A DNA stretch of 64,000 bases from G965207125 sp965207125 (lineage in GTDB: Bacteria > Pseudomonadota > Alphaproteobacteria > Puniceispirillales > UBA1172). This document shows, piece by piece, positions 55,889 through 64,000 of the stretch. The notes below the pieces were generated by a model that did no database searches, was not told where the DNA came from, and saw only the letters and a program-made list of their open reading frames with translations. Position 1 is the first letter of the stretch; every line of letters begins with the position of its first letter. The stretch spans positions 1,612,001-1,676,000 of the forward strand of contig OZ242263.1 of the NCBI GenBank assembly GCA_965207125.1. Reading direction: 5' to 3'. Made by a program: the position numbers and the translations under genes.

Positions 55889-56047
55889 ATGGATAAAAAA
55901 AATCTCAAATCACCTGATCGCGATGATAAAAAATCGCCTGAGACACAAGAAACCAACGATCAACCCAAGGAAACAGGTGGACCTAAAGGCCCTGAGCCCA
56001 CCAGATACGGCGATTGGGAACAAGGTGGAAGATGCACCGATTTTTAA
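55889..56047 (+). CDS. SDHAF4-like succinate dehydrogenase assembly protein (DUF1674)
   Basis: A 52-residue protein with a Lys/Asp-rich disordered N terminus and the diagnostic C-terminal motif PTRYGDWEQGGRCTDF, shared with mitochondrial SDHAF4, which protects flavinylated SdhA during assembly of complex II. ATG at 55889, with an in-frame alternative 12 codons upstream. It abuts the next gene as TAAATG, with no spacer. Confidence 0.88.
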   Translation: MDKKNLKSPDRDDKKSPETQETNDQPKETGGPKGPEPTRYGDWEQGGRCTDF

Positions 56048-56392
56048 ATGAGCCCAAGCCCCGTTATTATCAAAACTGAGACGTTTGTTGCCGCAATTCT
56101 CGCCCAAACCAACCAAATTATGGTTAGAGCCATGCTGGTTAGACGCGGGGATCCTGATAACGGTGCGATTATCGTCCGCCTTGATATGGCCGATGGTTGC
56201 CGTGTTGAGACTAGACAATTTGATCCTGAGGCGGGCTATCGCTGGTGTCCCTTGCATGAACAGCCAAAACTAGGGCATGGAGACGTCGAAACTGTTATCA
56301 AAAGGCAAATATCTTATGATCCGGATTGCTGGATTATCGCTGTTGACACCGAGGACGGCATAAACCCTTTCGCGCAATATGAGCAGGCTTAG
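56048..56392 (+). CDS. DUF1491 family protein
   Basis: A 114-residue alphaproteobacterial protein with the family pattern: AILAQTNQIMVRAMLVRRGDPD at the N terminus, then GAIIVRLDM, and a C-terminal YDPDCWIIAVDTEDG stretch. The function is unknown. It starts immediately after the SDHAF4-like gene and 15 bases before dusA, so the three likely share a transcript. Confidence 0.82.
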   Translation: MSPSPVIIKTETFVAAILAQTNQIMVRAMLVRRGDPDNGAIIVRLDMADGCRVETRQFDPEAGYRWCPLHEQPKLGHGDVETVIKRQISYDPDCWIIAVDTEDGINPFAQYEQA

Positions 56393-56407
56393 GCTAGAAT
56401 TCTAACC

Positions 56408-57412
56408 ATGATCGCACCCATCTCAATCGACCAGCACCGACTTTCTGTCGCCCCGATGATGCGTTACACCGATAAGCATTGCCGCTATTTCCATCGATGC
56501 CTTGCACCTCATGCCGCGCTTTACACTGAGATGATTACGGCGGATGCCATTATCCATGGCCCGCGCGATAGGTTATTGTGTGGGCATCATCTGACCGATG
56601 GTGATGATGGGATTATTTTACAACTTGGTGGCGCTTGCCCTGAGTCGATGGGGGCTGCGGTTAAGCTTGCTGAAAATTATCACTTTGCTGAATATAATCT
56701 CAATGTCGGCTGTCCTTCGGACCGTGTGCGTTCGGGATGCTTTGGCGCTGCACTCATGGGTGAGCCGAGCCTTGTCGCTGAATTGCTCACAGCGATGCGT
56801 GAGCAAACCGCAAAACCCGTTACCGTCAAATGCCGCATTGGCATTGATGATATGGATGTTGAGACAGGCCTTGATGCGTTTGTCGATGCAGTTGCCGCCA
56901 CCGGCGTTAAGCATCTGGCTATCCACGCGCGAAAAGCTTGGTTAAAAGGGCTTAGCCCTGCTGAAAATAGAGAGATTCCACCTCTTGATTATGACAGGGT
57001 TTTTCGCCTTAAGAAGCGCCGCCCTGATCTGCGTATTACCATTAATGGCGGCTTTGTCTCGCTTGCCGATATTCGCATCGCGCTAGACCATGTAGATGGG
57101 GTTATGCTCGGACGCGAAGCTTATCAAAACCCTCTCCACCTCGCGCGTATCGCCGCTGATATTTATGGCACGCCTTTGCCAGAAACTGATGACGTCATTG
57201 ATCGCATGGCTGATTATGCCGATCGTCAAATTGCCGACGGAGAAAAACTTATCGCCATCACGCGTCATATGCTTGGGATGTTTAATGGACGCCCTCACGC
57301 ACGCCGCTGGCGGCGCACGCTTTCCACCGATGCGCGGTTTGAGGCCGCGACCGGTGATTTGATCAGACGTGCTACTATAGATATAGCTCAACCCTTGACC
57401 GAGGCCGCCTAA
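56408..57412 (+). CDS. dusA: tRNA-dihydrouridine synthase DusA
   Basis: FMN-dependent enzyme reducing U20/U20a in the tRNA D loop, 334 residues. DusA-type opening SVAPMMRYTDKHCR, YTEMITADAI, the catalytic Cys in NVGCPSDRVRSGCFGAALM, VKCRIGIDD, and a C-terminal tail with HMLGMFNGRPHARRWRR that is specific to DusA. The stop overlaps the next start (TAATG). Confidence 0.95.
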   Translation: MIAPISIDQHRLSVAPMMRYTDKHCRYFHRCLAPHAALYTEMITADAIIHGPRDRLLCGHHLTDGDDGIILQLGGACPESMGAAVKLAENYHFAEYNLNVGCPSDRVRSGCFGAALMGEPSLVAELLTAMREQTAKPVTVKCRIGIDDMDVETGLDAFVDAVAATGVKHLAIHARKAWLKGLSPAENREIPPLDYDRVFRLKKRRPDLRITINGGFVSLADIRIALDHVDGVMLGREAYQNPLHLARIAADIYGTPLPETDDVIDRMADYADRQIADGEKLIAITRHMLGMFNGRPHARRWRRTLSTDARFEAATGDLIRRATIDIAQPLTEAA

Positions 57413-57999
57413 TGCAAGACACTTCTAAACCTCTCCCCACCAGATCACGCCGTCGATTCGTGATAGATTTTGGCCCTTTGCTGCTTTTCTTCGTAGCCAA
57501 TTTTGTCTACGGAATTTATGTGGCCACCGCCGTGTTGGTGATTAGCACCGTGATCGTGCTTATTGTTTCGTGGTGGCTCGATGGCAGGATCCCGATGATG
57601 GCCGCCTTTGGCGGCCTTATGGTGCTACTGTTCAGTGGGCTCACGATTTTTTTTCAGGATGAGATTTTTATCAAGATCAAGCCGACTGTTGTGAGTCTGC
57701 TCATCGCCGCTGGCATTCTTGTCGCCCGGCGGGTTGGACGCAATCCTATTCTTATGATGATGCCCACCATACCCCCTGACAGCGAAAAATATGTCGAGAG
57801 ACGCCTGACCGCCTGCTTTGTCGCTATGATGATAACCGTTGCCATCGCTAACGAGATTGCCCGATGGTCTTTGGATACCGATGGTTGGGTGACTTTTAAG
57901 GTTTTTGGCTTGACCATAATCTCGCTGCTCTATGGTGGGGTGATGACTGTCATTCTAGCGCGGCATCTTTCTGATCAGAACGATAAAACGACCCAATAA
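57412..57999 (+). CDS. YciB/IspZ family inner-membrane septation protein
   Basis: A 195-residue membrane protein with five hydrophobic segments, family markers DFGPLLLFFVANF at the N terminus and KPTVVSLLIAAGIL in the middle. In enterobacteria, YciB (intracellular septation protein A) is linked to envelope synthesis and division. Translationally coupled to dusA. The following 119 bases to the corrinoid operon contain no gene. Confidence 0.87.
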   Translation: MQDTSKPLPTRSRRRFVIDFGPLLLFFVANFVYGIYVATAVLVISTVIVLIVSWWLDGRIPMMAAFGGLMVLLFSGLTIFFQDEIFIKIKPTVVSLLIAAGILVARRVGRNPILMMMPTIPPDSEKYVERRLTACFVAMMITVAIANEIARWSLDTDGWVTFKVFGLTIISLLYGGVMTVILARHLSDQNDKTTQ

Positions 58000-58118
58000 T
58001 TCCTTTTAATCGGGCATATACGCCGAAATTAGGACAATTTAAGTCGCGATTTTTCAATTTCTAGGGGCGCGTTCGACGCATCATGTTTTGATATATATCA
58101 CCAAAAGAGAGGGTGACC

Positions 58119-58814
58119 ATGGCTGATGAAGATGACGATATTGTTCTTGCTGAACTGGATGATGAAGAACTAGCCCAGCAGGTTCACGATGATCTTTATG
58201 ACGGCCTTCAGGACGAGGTCGTTGAAGCCGTTAATATATTTCTCTCACGTGGCTGGACGCCTTACCGTGTTCTGACCGAAGCCTTGGTTGAGGGAATGAC
58301 AATCGTTGGAATTGATTTCCGCGATGGCATTCTTTTTGTTCCTGAAGTACTGATGGCCGCTAATGCCATGAAGGCCGGTATGGTCATTTTACGTCCACTG
58401 CTGGCTGAAACTGGTGCGCCGCAGCAAGGTAAAATGGTTATTGGCACCGTCAAAGGCGATATTCATGATATTGGTAAAAATCTGGTGTCGATGATGATGG
58501 AAGGTGCTGGATTCGAGGTCATCGATCTGGGGATTAATAATCCGGTTGAAAATTATATAGAAGCCCTTGAAGAACATAAGCCTGATATTCTCGGCATGTC
58601 CGCTTTGCTAACAACCACTATGCCTTATATGAAAGTCGTTATCGATGCGCTGGTCGAAAAAGGTATGCGTGATGATTATATAGTGCTGGTCGGCGGTGCG
58701 CCACTTAATGAGGCTTTCGCCGAATCAATTGGTGCTGACGCCTATTGCCGTGATGCAGCGGTTGCGGTTGAAACAGCTAGGACCATGGTGGCGGCCTCGC
58801 GCGCCGCATCATAA
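58119..58814 (+). CDS. Corrinoid (B12-binding) carrier protein
   Basis: Small methyl-carrier protein of 231 residues, of the MtbC/MtmC/MetH-core type. An N-terminal four-helix cap domain (about residues 20-95) precedes the Rossmann B12 domain with the base-off histidine motif GDIHDIGKN, then SALLTT and VGGAPLNEAFAESIGADAY. The first 34 residues are unusually acidic, 15 Asp/Glu with no Lys/Arg. ATG 58119 follows a GAGAGG ribosome site. It probably shuttles a methyl group between the methyl-H4folate enzyme encoded downstream and an enzyme encoded elsewhere. Confidence 0.93.
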   Translation: MADEDDDIVLAELDDEELAQQVHDDLYDGLQDEVVEAVNIFLSRGWTPYRVLTEALVEGMTIVGIDFRDGILFVPEVLMAANAMKAGMVILRPLLAETGAPQQGKMVIGTVKGDIHDIGKNLVSMMMEGAGFEVIDLGINNPVENYIEALEEHKPDILGMSALLTTTMPYMKVVIDALVEKGMRDDYIVLVGGAPLNEAFAESIGADAYCRDAAVAVETARTMVAASRAAS

Positions 58815-58818
58815 CACT

Positions 58819-59133
58819 GTGGCCGCTCTGACCATTATTTATTGGCGGGATATCCCCGCCCAGGTTATCGCTGAGGAAGGGCGAGGGCGGCAACGCCGTC
58901 AAGCCAAGATAGAGATGCCGCCCCGTTTCTCTGTTGCCATTGACGCTGCTGCTATGCGCGATGGGGCCGCAGAAACCGATGATTACCTCGCTGAATGGCG
59001 CAGATCCGATCCTATTCCATGTGATGATGACCTTGGGGTTGAGGCCGAAAAAAAAGCCACTGAAATAGAAACTGCATTTCCCCAGAAAAGGCTTGCAGCA
59101 ATTGTTGCGGCGGGGGGCTTTGACTCTTCATGA
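58819..59133 (+). CDS. Small 'virulence factor'-family protein of the corrinoid operon
   Basis: A 104-residue protein starting at GTG 58819, 4 bases after the corrinoid gene stop. The opening LTIIYWRDIPAQVIAEEGRG matches the Pfam Virulence_fact family as I recall it. The family name reflects an old mycobacterial annotation and says little about activity. No catalytic motif, signal peptide or membrane helix is visible. Constant association with corrinoid/MTHFR genes in alphaproteobacteria would suggest a role in methyl transfer or B12 handling; that role is inferred. Confidence 0.8.
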   Translation: MAALTIIYWRDIPAQVIAEEGRGRQRRQAKIEMPPRFSVAIDAAAMRDGAAETDDYLAEWRRSDPIPCDDDLGVEAEKKATEIETAFPQKRLAAIVAAGGFDSS

Positions 59134-59240
59134 CTCTATGTGTCGTAAATAAGAGACTAGACGCCGCACTTTGGCAAGATTAACCCAACAAGACACATCA
59201 CAGTGAGCTATCCTCGCAGAATGTTTAGGAAATTGAGATT

Positions 59241-60209
59241 ATGACCGTATCAATTCAGGCGATTACCGCCGCGGCCGCCAATTGGTCGATAGAAATCACC
59301 CCGCCGGCTGCCACTAAGGTCGATAGTTTCGCCGCTGTACTGGCTGAGAACACTACTGTTAATGTCACCTTTCTTCCTAGCACAAACCCCACTGATACGA
59401 TCAAAGTCGCGAAAAGATTAAGCGATGACGGTATGAATCCTGTCCCACATATTGCGGCCCGATCACTCACCTCTAAGGACCAACTTGCTGAACTTGCGCG
59501 CGCTATGGTCTCAGAGGCTAATGTCAGCGAAGTGTTAATTATCGGCGGCGGCGTTGATAAACCTGTTGGAGAATTCGCTTCATCGATGGATGTGCTCTCT
59601 ACTGGGATCCTGCAGGATGTGGGAATCACGCGGGTCGGTGTTGCTGGGCATCCCGAAGGAAGTCCTGATATTACTGATGATCAACTCGCAGATGCGCTGG
59701 CGTGGAAAAATAATTTTGCCAAAAAAGAAGGGCTTTCTCTCTATATAGAAACCCAGTTTTGCTTTGATGCAGCCGCCGTGGTAAAATGGGAGAATATGAT
59801 CAGACAATCAGGCAATGAATTACCGATTCGTATAGGAATCCCTGGCCCTGCGACTATCAAGACCTTGTTTAAATTTGCTCAAATTTCCGGCATAGGCCCC
59901 TCGATGCGCTTTATCGCCAAGCAGGCTAGAAATGTTAGCAAACTGCTGACCGTTCAGTCGCCGCACCTTCTAATTACCGATCTTGCTCAAACTATGTATG
60001 AAGACAAAGACAGCAAAATTTGCCATTTTCATTATTACCCTTTCGGTGGCTTTGCTCAAACGGCCAACTGGGCCACGAGCGTTGCTGAAGGATATATAGA
60101 ATTATTGCCGAAAGGCGGTTTTGCCATCGAGCCTAAAAATGCTGGCGCCCCCTCATACCATATCCCCACCTCTACGATCGCGGCTACGCAACAAAAGGAG
60201 ACCCATTAA
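59241..60209 (+). CDS. MetF-like methylenetetrahydrofolate reductase
   Basis: A 322-residue protein of the MTHFR superfamily interconverting methylene- and methyl-tetrahydrofolate. Barrel segments are visible: WSIEITPPAA (the active-site Glu strand), DGMNPVPHIAARS, LIIGGGVDK, and VAGHPEGSPD, with YIETQFCFD further on. It is more divergent than canonical MetF and lacks an obvious partner domain. Its stop overlaps the next gene (TAATG). In this operon it connects the corrinoid pool to folate; direction cannot be read from the sequence. Confidence 0.87.
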   Translation: MTVSIQAITAAAANWSIEITPPAATKVDSFAAVLAENTTVNVTFLPSTNPTDTIKVAKRLSDDGMNPVPHIAARSLTSKDQLAELARAMVSEANVSEVLIIGGGVDKPVGEFASSMDVLSTGILQDVGITRVGVAGHPEGSPDITDDQLADALAWKNNFAKKEGLSLYIETQFCFDAAAVVKWENMIRQSGNELPIRIGIPGPATIKTLFKFAQISGIGPSMRFIAKQARNVSKLLTVQSPHLLITDLAQTMYEDKDSKICHFHYYPFGGFAQTANWATSVAEGYIELLPKGGFAIEPKNAGAPSYHIPTSTIAATQQKETH

Positions 60210-61114
60210 TGACTATCACTCGTATTTCATCCGATAAAAAGGAAATAGAGATCGGTTTCGAAAAACCGTTCTGCATCATTGGCGAAAGAATCAACCCCAC
60301 AGGGCGCAAAGCTCTCGCAGCGGAAATGGCGGTCGGGAATTATTCCAGAGTGTTGTCTGACGCTATCGCCCAGGTCGAAGCGGGCGCAACTATGCTGGAT
60401 GTCAATGCCGGTATCCCTATGGCGGATGAGCCGCGGATTCTCGCTGAATGTATCAAACTCATTCAGGATAATGTCGATGTACCACTCTCTATCGATAGTT
60501 CGATCGTGGAGGCCTTAGAACAAGGCCTCGCCGCTTATAAAGGAAAGCCGATCGTCAATTCAGTTACTGGCGAGGAGGAGAGGCTTGAAGTTGTCCTTCC
60601 ACTCATTAAAAAATATAACGCTGCAGTGGTTGCTATTTCAAATGACGAAACTGGAATTTCAGAAGACCCTGATGTTCGCTATGAGGTCGCTAAAAAAATT
60701 GTTGAACGTGCCGAAGATTTTGGAATCCCTAGGGAAGACGTGGTGGTTGACCCGTTAATTATGCCGGTAGGGGCGATTAATCTCGCTGGACGCTCGGCAC
60801 TTGAATTGATCAGACGGCTCAGAAAAGAACTCAAGGTCAACACGACTTGTGGCGCCTCAAACATTTCGTTCGGCCTGCCTAATCGCCACGGCATGAATGC
60901 CGCTTTTCTATCTATGGCGGTTGGCGCTGGGATGACTTCTGCCATCATGAATCCGCTTCATGAAGAAGAAATGGTCTCAATTATGGGTGCTAATGTCATG
61001 ATGGGAACCGACCCGGAATGTCGCCGCTGGATTAAAAAATACCGTGAGCCTGTTGCAGAAGGTGAGGTACGGGGTGCGAGAGGTGACCGCGAAAGACGCC
61101 GCCGCCGTGCCTAG
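60209..61114 (+). CDS. Methyltetrahydrofolate:corrinoid methyltransferase
   Basis: Pterin-binding TIM-barrel protein of 301 residues, similar to AcsE/MtrH-type enzymes and to the folate domain of MetH. Motifs are IIGERINPTGRKAL at the N terminus, AGATMLDVNAG, PLSIDSS, the KPIVNSVTGEEER stretch, and NTTCGASNISFGLPNR. It moves methyl groups between methyl-H4folate and the corrinoid carrier encoded two genes upstream. The last 15 residues are an Arg-rich tail (RGDRERRRRRA). ATG overlaps the MTHFR stop. Confidence 0.92.
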   Translation: MTITRISSDKKEIEIGFEKPFCIIGERINPTGRKALAAEMAVGNYSRVLSDAIAQVEAGATMLDVNAGIPMADEPRILAECIKLIQDNVDVPLSIDSSIVEALEQGLAAYKGKPIVNSVTGEEERLEVVLPLIKKYNAAVVAISNDETGISEDPDVRYEVAKKIVERAEDFGIPREDVVVDPLIMPVGAINLAGRSALELIRRLRKELKVNTTCGASNISFGLPNRHGMNAAFLSMAVGAGMTSAIMNPLHEEEMVSIMGANVMMGTDPECRRWIKKYREPVAEGEVRGARGDRERRRRRA

Positions 61115-61124
61115 TGAACACCCG

Positions 61125-63185
61125 ATGGTCGCACCGAAAAAAAAAGATAACAGCCAAGCAAAAAACTCTGCCGACACCGTAAAAATTGTCTTTACCCCTT
61201 TGGGTAGGCAAGGGCAAGTCGCGGTAGGAAGCACAGTGTTGCAAGCTGCGAGGAGCCTTGGGGTTGATATTGATTCGGTTTGCGGTGGGCGCGCTATGTG
61301 CGGACGATGCCAGGTCGTTGTTACCGAAGGTGATTTTGCAAAACATGGAATCCGGTCATCCTCCTCATCGGTAACGCCACCCTCAGCGGTCGAAAATCGG
61401 TACGACGAAAAACGCGGCTTGGGCAAAGGGCGCAGGCTTTCGTGTCAGGCGATTTTAAAAGAAAACGTTGTGATTGATGTTCCAGCGACCTCACAAGTTC
61501 ACTCCCAAGTCATTCGCAAAGACGTTGATAGCCGTGTCATCGAGGTCGATGCTGCGAGCCGTCTTTGTTACATAGAAGTACGTGAGCCTGATATGCATGA
61601 GCCGTCCGGCGACTTGCGCCGCGTCATCGAGGCTTTGCACGAGCAATGGCCTGATCGTGTGGAAAGCGATATTTCCGCCGATCTTAACGTCTTGCACACT
61701 TTGCAGGCCGCCCTCCGAAAAGGCGAGTGGCGGATTACTGTAGCTCTGTATCACGGCCACCGAATCATCGGTGTTTGGCCGGGGCTGAAAGACAGAATAA
61801 TAGGGGCTGCTATTGATATTGGCTCTACCACTATGTCTGTGCATCTCTGTGATATGAATAGCGGCGAAGTGATTGCCTCATCAGGGGCGATGAACCCGCA
61901 AATCCGCTTTGGCGAAGATCTGATGAGTCGCGTTTCTTACGGGATGCTTAATGACGATGGCGCTGCTGCAATGACAACGGCGGTGCGAGAGGGGTTGCAA
62001 AATTTGCTCGTGGCTGCAGCCGAGCAGGGGGGGCTCGATAAAAACGATATTATCGAGATCGTTCTGGTTGGCAATCCGGTCATGCATCATCTGGTGCTTG
62101 GGATTGATCCTATAGAACTTGGTGGAGCACCTTTTGCTTTGGCGGTAGACCAATCCCTTGAGATACGCGCACAAGAGATTGATCTTGATATTCATCCATC
62201 CGCGCGGGTTTATATTTTGCCTTGTATTGCTGGACATGTCGGCGCGGACGCTGCGGCCGTCACCCTCGCTGAACGTCCTGGTGCTGACAAAATGATGACG
62301 TTGGTCGTGGATGTTGGCACTAATGCTGAAATCATCTGTGGCAATAGCGAGCGTCTGCTCGCTGCTTCATCGCCCACGGGACCAGCTTTTGAAGGGGCGC
62401 AAATATCGAGTGGGCAACGCGCCGCACCGGGAGCGATCGAGCGCGTTCGAATAGACACGAAAACTCTTGAGCCACGGTTTAGAATAATCGGGGTTGAGGC
62501 ATGGTCGGATGAGGATGGATTCGCTGAAGCCACCGCTGAAATTGGTGGTATTACTGGCATTTGTGGCTCGGGGATCATCGAGGTACTCGCTGAGATGTAT
62601 CTCGCTGGTATCATCACCGAAGATGGTGTTATCGATGGCAGCAAGGCTGCTATATCTCCTCGGGTAGAGGAAGACGGGCGTACTTTTTGCTATAAACTAG
62701 CCGATGGCGTGACCATCACCCAAAATGATGTCCGGGCGATTCAACTCGCTAAAGCCGCCCTTTACGCAGGTTTTCGTCTGTTGATGGATAAACTTGAGAT
62801 CGATCATGTTGAGCGCGTTGTTCTCGCTGGCGCTTTTGGTTCTCATATAGAGTCGAAATACGCCATGGTGCTTGGCATGATTCCCGATTGTGATCTTGAC
62901 CAAGTACGCTCGGCCGGAAATTCCGCCGGAACTGGCGCTAGAATCTGCCTTCTTAATAAAGGCTCAAGACAGCTGATAGAAAATATCGTCCGTGACATCG
63001 AAAAAATCGAAACTGCTGTTGAATCCGATTTTCAGCAACATTTCGTCAATGCGATGGCCCTCCCTCATAAAACTGCATCTTACCCGAAACTTTCAAAGGT
63101 GGTTACACTGCCCGAACGGTCACTTGATAGTAATTCTACCAACAAGACCGGAGAGGGTTCACGCGGCAGAAGGCGTCGCCGCTAA
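61125..63185 (+). CDS. Ferredoxin-ASKHA corrinoid reductive activase (DUF4445/RACo-like)
   Basis: 686 residues. The N-terminal 2Fe-2S ferredoxin domain has C-x5-C-x2-C (in VCGGRAMCGRCQ) and a fourth Cys in RLSCQA. A linker follows, then the RACo-type actin-like ATPase (DUF4445) with GAAIDIGSTTMSVHL, VVDVGTNAEIICG and GICGSGIIEVLAE. Such proteins use ATP to return inactive Co(II) corrinoid to Co(I). ATG 61125 is chosen as it follows the previous stop by 10 bases. The end is again Arg-rich (GRRRRR). It converges on ccmI, overlapping by 4 bases. Confidence 0.92.
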   Translation: MVAPKKKDNSQAKNSADTVKIVFTPLGRQGQVAVGSTVLQAARSLGVDIDSVCGGRAMCGRCQVVVTEGDFAKHGIRSSSSSVTPPSAVENRYDEKRGLGKGRRLSCQAILKENVVIDVPATSQVHSQVIRKDVDSRVIEVDAASRLCYIEVREPDMHEPSGDLRRVIEALHEQWPDRVESDISADLNVLHTLQAALRKGEWRITVALYHGHRIIGVWPGLKDRIIGAAIDIGSTTMSVHLCDMNSGEVIASSGAMNPQIRFGEDLMSRVSYGMLNDDGAAAMTTAVREGLQNLLVAAAEQGGLDKNDIIEIVLVGNPVMHHLVLGIDPIELGGAPFALAVDQSLEIRAQEIDLDIHPSARVYILPCIAGHVGADAAAVTLAERPGADKMMTLVVDVGTNAEIICGNSERLLAASSPTGPAFEGAQISSGQRAAPGAIERVRIDTKTLEPRFRIIGVEAWSDEDGFAEATAEIGGITGICGSGIIEVLAEMYLAGIITEDGVIDGSKAAISPRVEEDGRTFCYKLADGVTITQNDVRAIQLAKAALYAGFRLLMDKLEIDHVERVVLAGAFGSHIESKYAMVLGMIPDCDLDQVRSAGNSAGTGARICLLNKGSRQLIENIVRDIEKIETAVESDFQQHFVNAMALPHKTASYPKLSKVVTLPERSLDSNSTNKTGEGSRGRRRRR

Positions 63186-63886
63186 TTTTCTCGTGTGATC
63201 AGCAGTGATTGAGGCGCGTCCCCCCGGCGGTGAGCTATCGCGCTAAGCTGTTCGTTGACTAGCGAAAGCATTGCCTCGCCGTCGCGTGCTTGCGCCGCCG
63301 CTGTCCCCAATTTATGCCAGAGACTGATAGCTCTCTCATCATCACCCGATTGCGCTGCGTAAAGCCCCATCAGATAAAGACCTCGCCAATCATCAGGGTT
63401 CTCATTCAAGGTGTCGCGCAGTAGCCCGGCCGCCTTTTCGGTCACCACTCCGCCAGATTTACGTGTTAGGGCCTCGGCGAGGATTGATCTAATTGATGCG
63501 TCAGCGGTGATTGCCAAGGCTTGTTTGAGCGCGTTGATTTCAACGTCATAATCGCGGGCCGTTGCTGCTGATTCGGCTAGAAGCAACAGGGCTTCTATAC
63601 TGCTAGGATTATCGGCGACGAAACGCTTTGCCATCTCAAGGCGTGCTTGATTCACGCGTTGAAATTTGGCATCGATGATGATCTCTTGCCCTCGATTCGC
63701 TAAAGGTTTATCGATGGTCAAAGGGCGCCCGATAACGCCATAAATCACTATCGCCATGATGATTGAGCCCATCACTACCAGAGACGGTAACCCCAATTTT
63801 ATCGGCCTTAGATGCCAGAAAACCACTGCTAAAGACAAAAATACCGCGAGCGTCATTACCGTGAGCGTGGTTATCAGACCAATCAT
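63182..63886 (-). CDS. ccmI: Cytochrome c biogenesis protein CcmI-like
   Basis: A 234-residue protein with two N-terminal transmembrane helices followed by a periplasmic TPR-like region (LLLAESAATARDYDVEINAL and NPDDWRGLYLMGLYAAQSGD). CcmI presents apocytochrome c to the CcmF/H heme ligation complex. The ATG at 63886 overlaps the stop of the preceding ccmH fragment (TGATG), which supports the assignment. Confidence 0.88.
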   Translation of the reverse strand: MIGLITTLTVMTLAVFLSLAVVFWHLRPIKLGLPSLVVMGSIIMAIVIYGVIGRPLTIDKPLANRGQEIIIDAKFQRVNQARLEMAKRFVADNPSSIEALLLLAESAATARDYDVEINALKQALAITADASIRSILAEALTRKSGGVVTEKAAGLLRDTLNENPDDWRGLYLMGLYAAQSGDDERAISLWHKLGTAAAQARDGEAMLSLVNEQLSAIAHRRGDAPQSLLITREN

Positions 63887-64000
63887 CACGCGCTATCCTT
63901 ACCGCCACCACGACGTGCGACGATCACGATCAGCCCAGCGCTGAGCAGAACAAACGGCGCAAGCCACAGAAATATCGTCGAGGGTCTCAAGGGTGGTTTT
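63886..64000 (-). CDS. ccmH: CcmH C-terminal fragment (cut by window edge)
   Basis: Open minus-strand frame running off the right edge, ending at TGA 63888-63886. The 37 visible residues include a LRPSTIFLWLAPFVLLSAG transmembrane segment and a basic RRGGGK tail, matching the C-terminal anchor of CcmH/CycL. Upstream position to ccmI and the coupled start support it. The thiol-containing N-terminal domain is outside the window. Confidence 0.7.
   Translation of the reverse strand, partial: KPPLRPSTIFLWLAPFVLLSAGLIVIVARRGGGKDSA

Noticed and set aside
58000..58118. Possible cobalamin or SAM riboswitch before the corrinoid operon
   Set aside because: The gap is only 119 bases, too short for a typical cobalamin riboswitch, and no B12-box-like sequence or stable stems were seen.

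Overview
This window comes from an alphaproteobacterial chromosome of intermediate GC content (about half, by eye). The gene order (tldD / coxB-coxA-ctaB-small TM protein-ctaG-coxC-surf1 / thrC / M16 peptidase; ispH-thrB-rnhA; atpI-B-E-F'-F; dciA-dsbA-smc) and families such as Coq7, DUF3035, DUF1491 and SDHAF4/DUF1674 fit a Rhodospirillales-like or marine SAR116 (Puniceispirillum-like) lineage. That placement is inference from synteny, not from a marker tree. Nearly all of the sequence is coding. There is one tRNA, no CRISPR array, no insertion sequence, and no gene-free gap over 300 bases.

Layout. 0.1-4 kb: HNH endonuclease, a coq7-dsbB-dedA block, tRNA-Leu(CAA), chaC-mscS. A perfect ParB-binding site (parS) lies inside chaC. 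4-11 kb: ribF-ileS-lspA-DUF3035 lipoprotein-mutL. 11-14 kb: rluB/rsmD, tadA, purD. 14-21 kb: xseA, lpxL, lpxK, waaA and an MsbA-like ABC exporter. Four of these five genes carry +1 frame disruptions, five in total, and xseA also holds an almost exact 196-bp tandem duplication. 21-30 kb: tldE, argC, ubiA, rsmE-gshA, an MFS exporter, a secreted nuclease, tldD. 30-38 kb: the aa3-type cytochrome oxidase operon with heme O synthase, CtaG and Surf1, then thrC and a processing peptidase. 38-46 kb: yqgE, DsbD/ScsB, ispH-thrB-rnhA, an orphan lipoprotein, the F0 ATP synthase operon. 46-58 kb: smc, dsbA, dciA, mutY, purH, heparinase-like protein, SDHAF4, DUF1491, dusA, yciB. 58-63 kb: a compact corrinoid/folate one-carbon operon. 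63-64 kb: ccmI and the end of ccmH.

How the genes work together. The respiratory genes (SDHAF4, Coq7, UbiA, cox, ctaB/ctaG/surf1, ccmHI, F0) form an aerobic energy block. DsbA, DsbB and DsbD cover periplasmic thiol chemistry. WaaA, LpxK, LpxL and the ABC exporter would finish and export Kdo-lipid A, and it is this block that is frame-disrupted. The most system-like locus is the corrinoid operon: a corrinoid carrier, a small protein of unknown role, a MetF-like reductase, a methyl-H4folate:corrinoid methyltransferase and a ferredoxin-ASKHA reductive activase. No methyl donor or acceptor enzyme is encoded in the window. The other leading observations are the parS site, the localised frameshift cluster, and an atpI gene that seems to need a non-AUG start.
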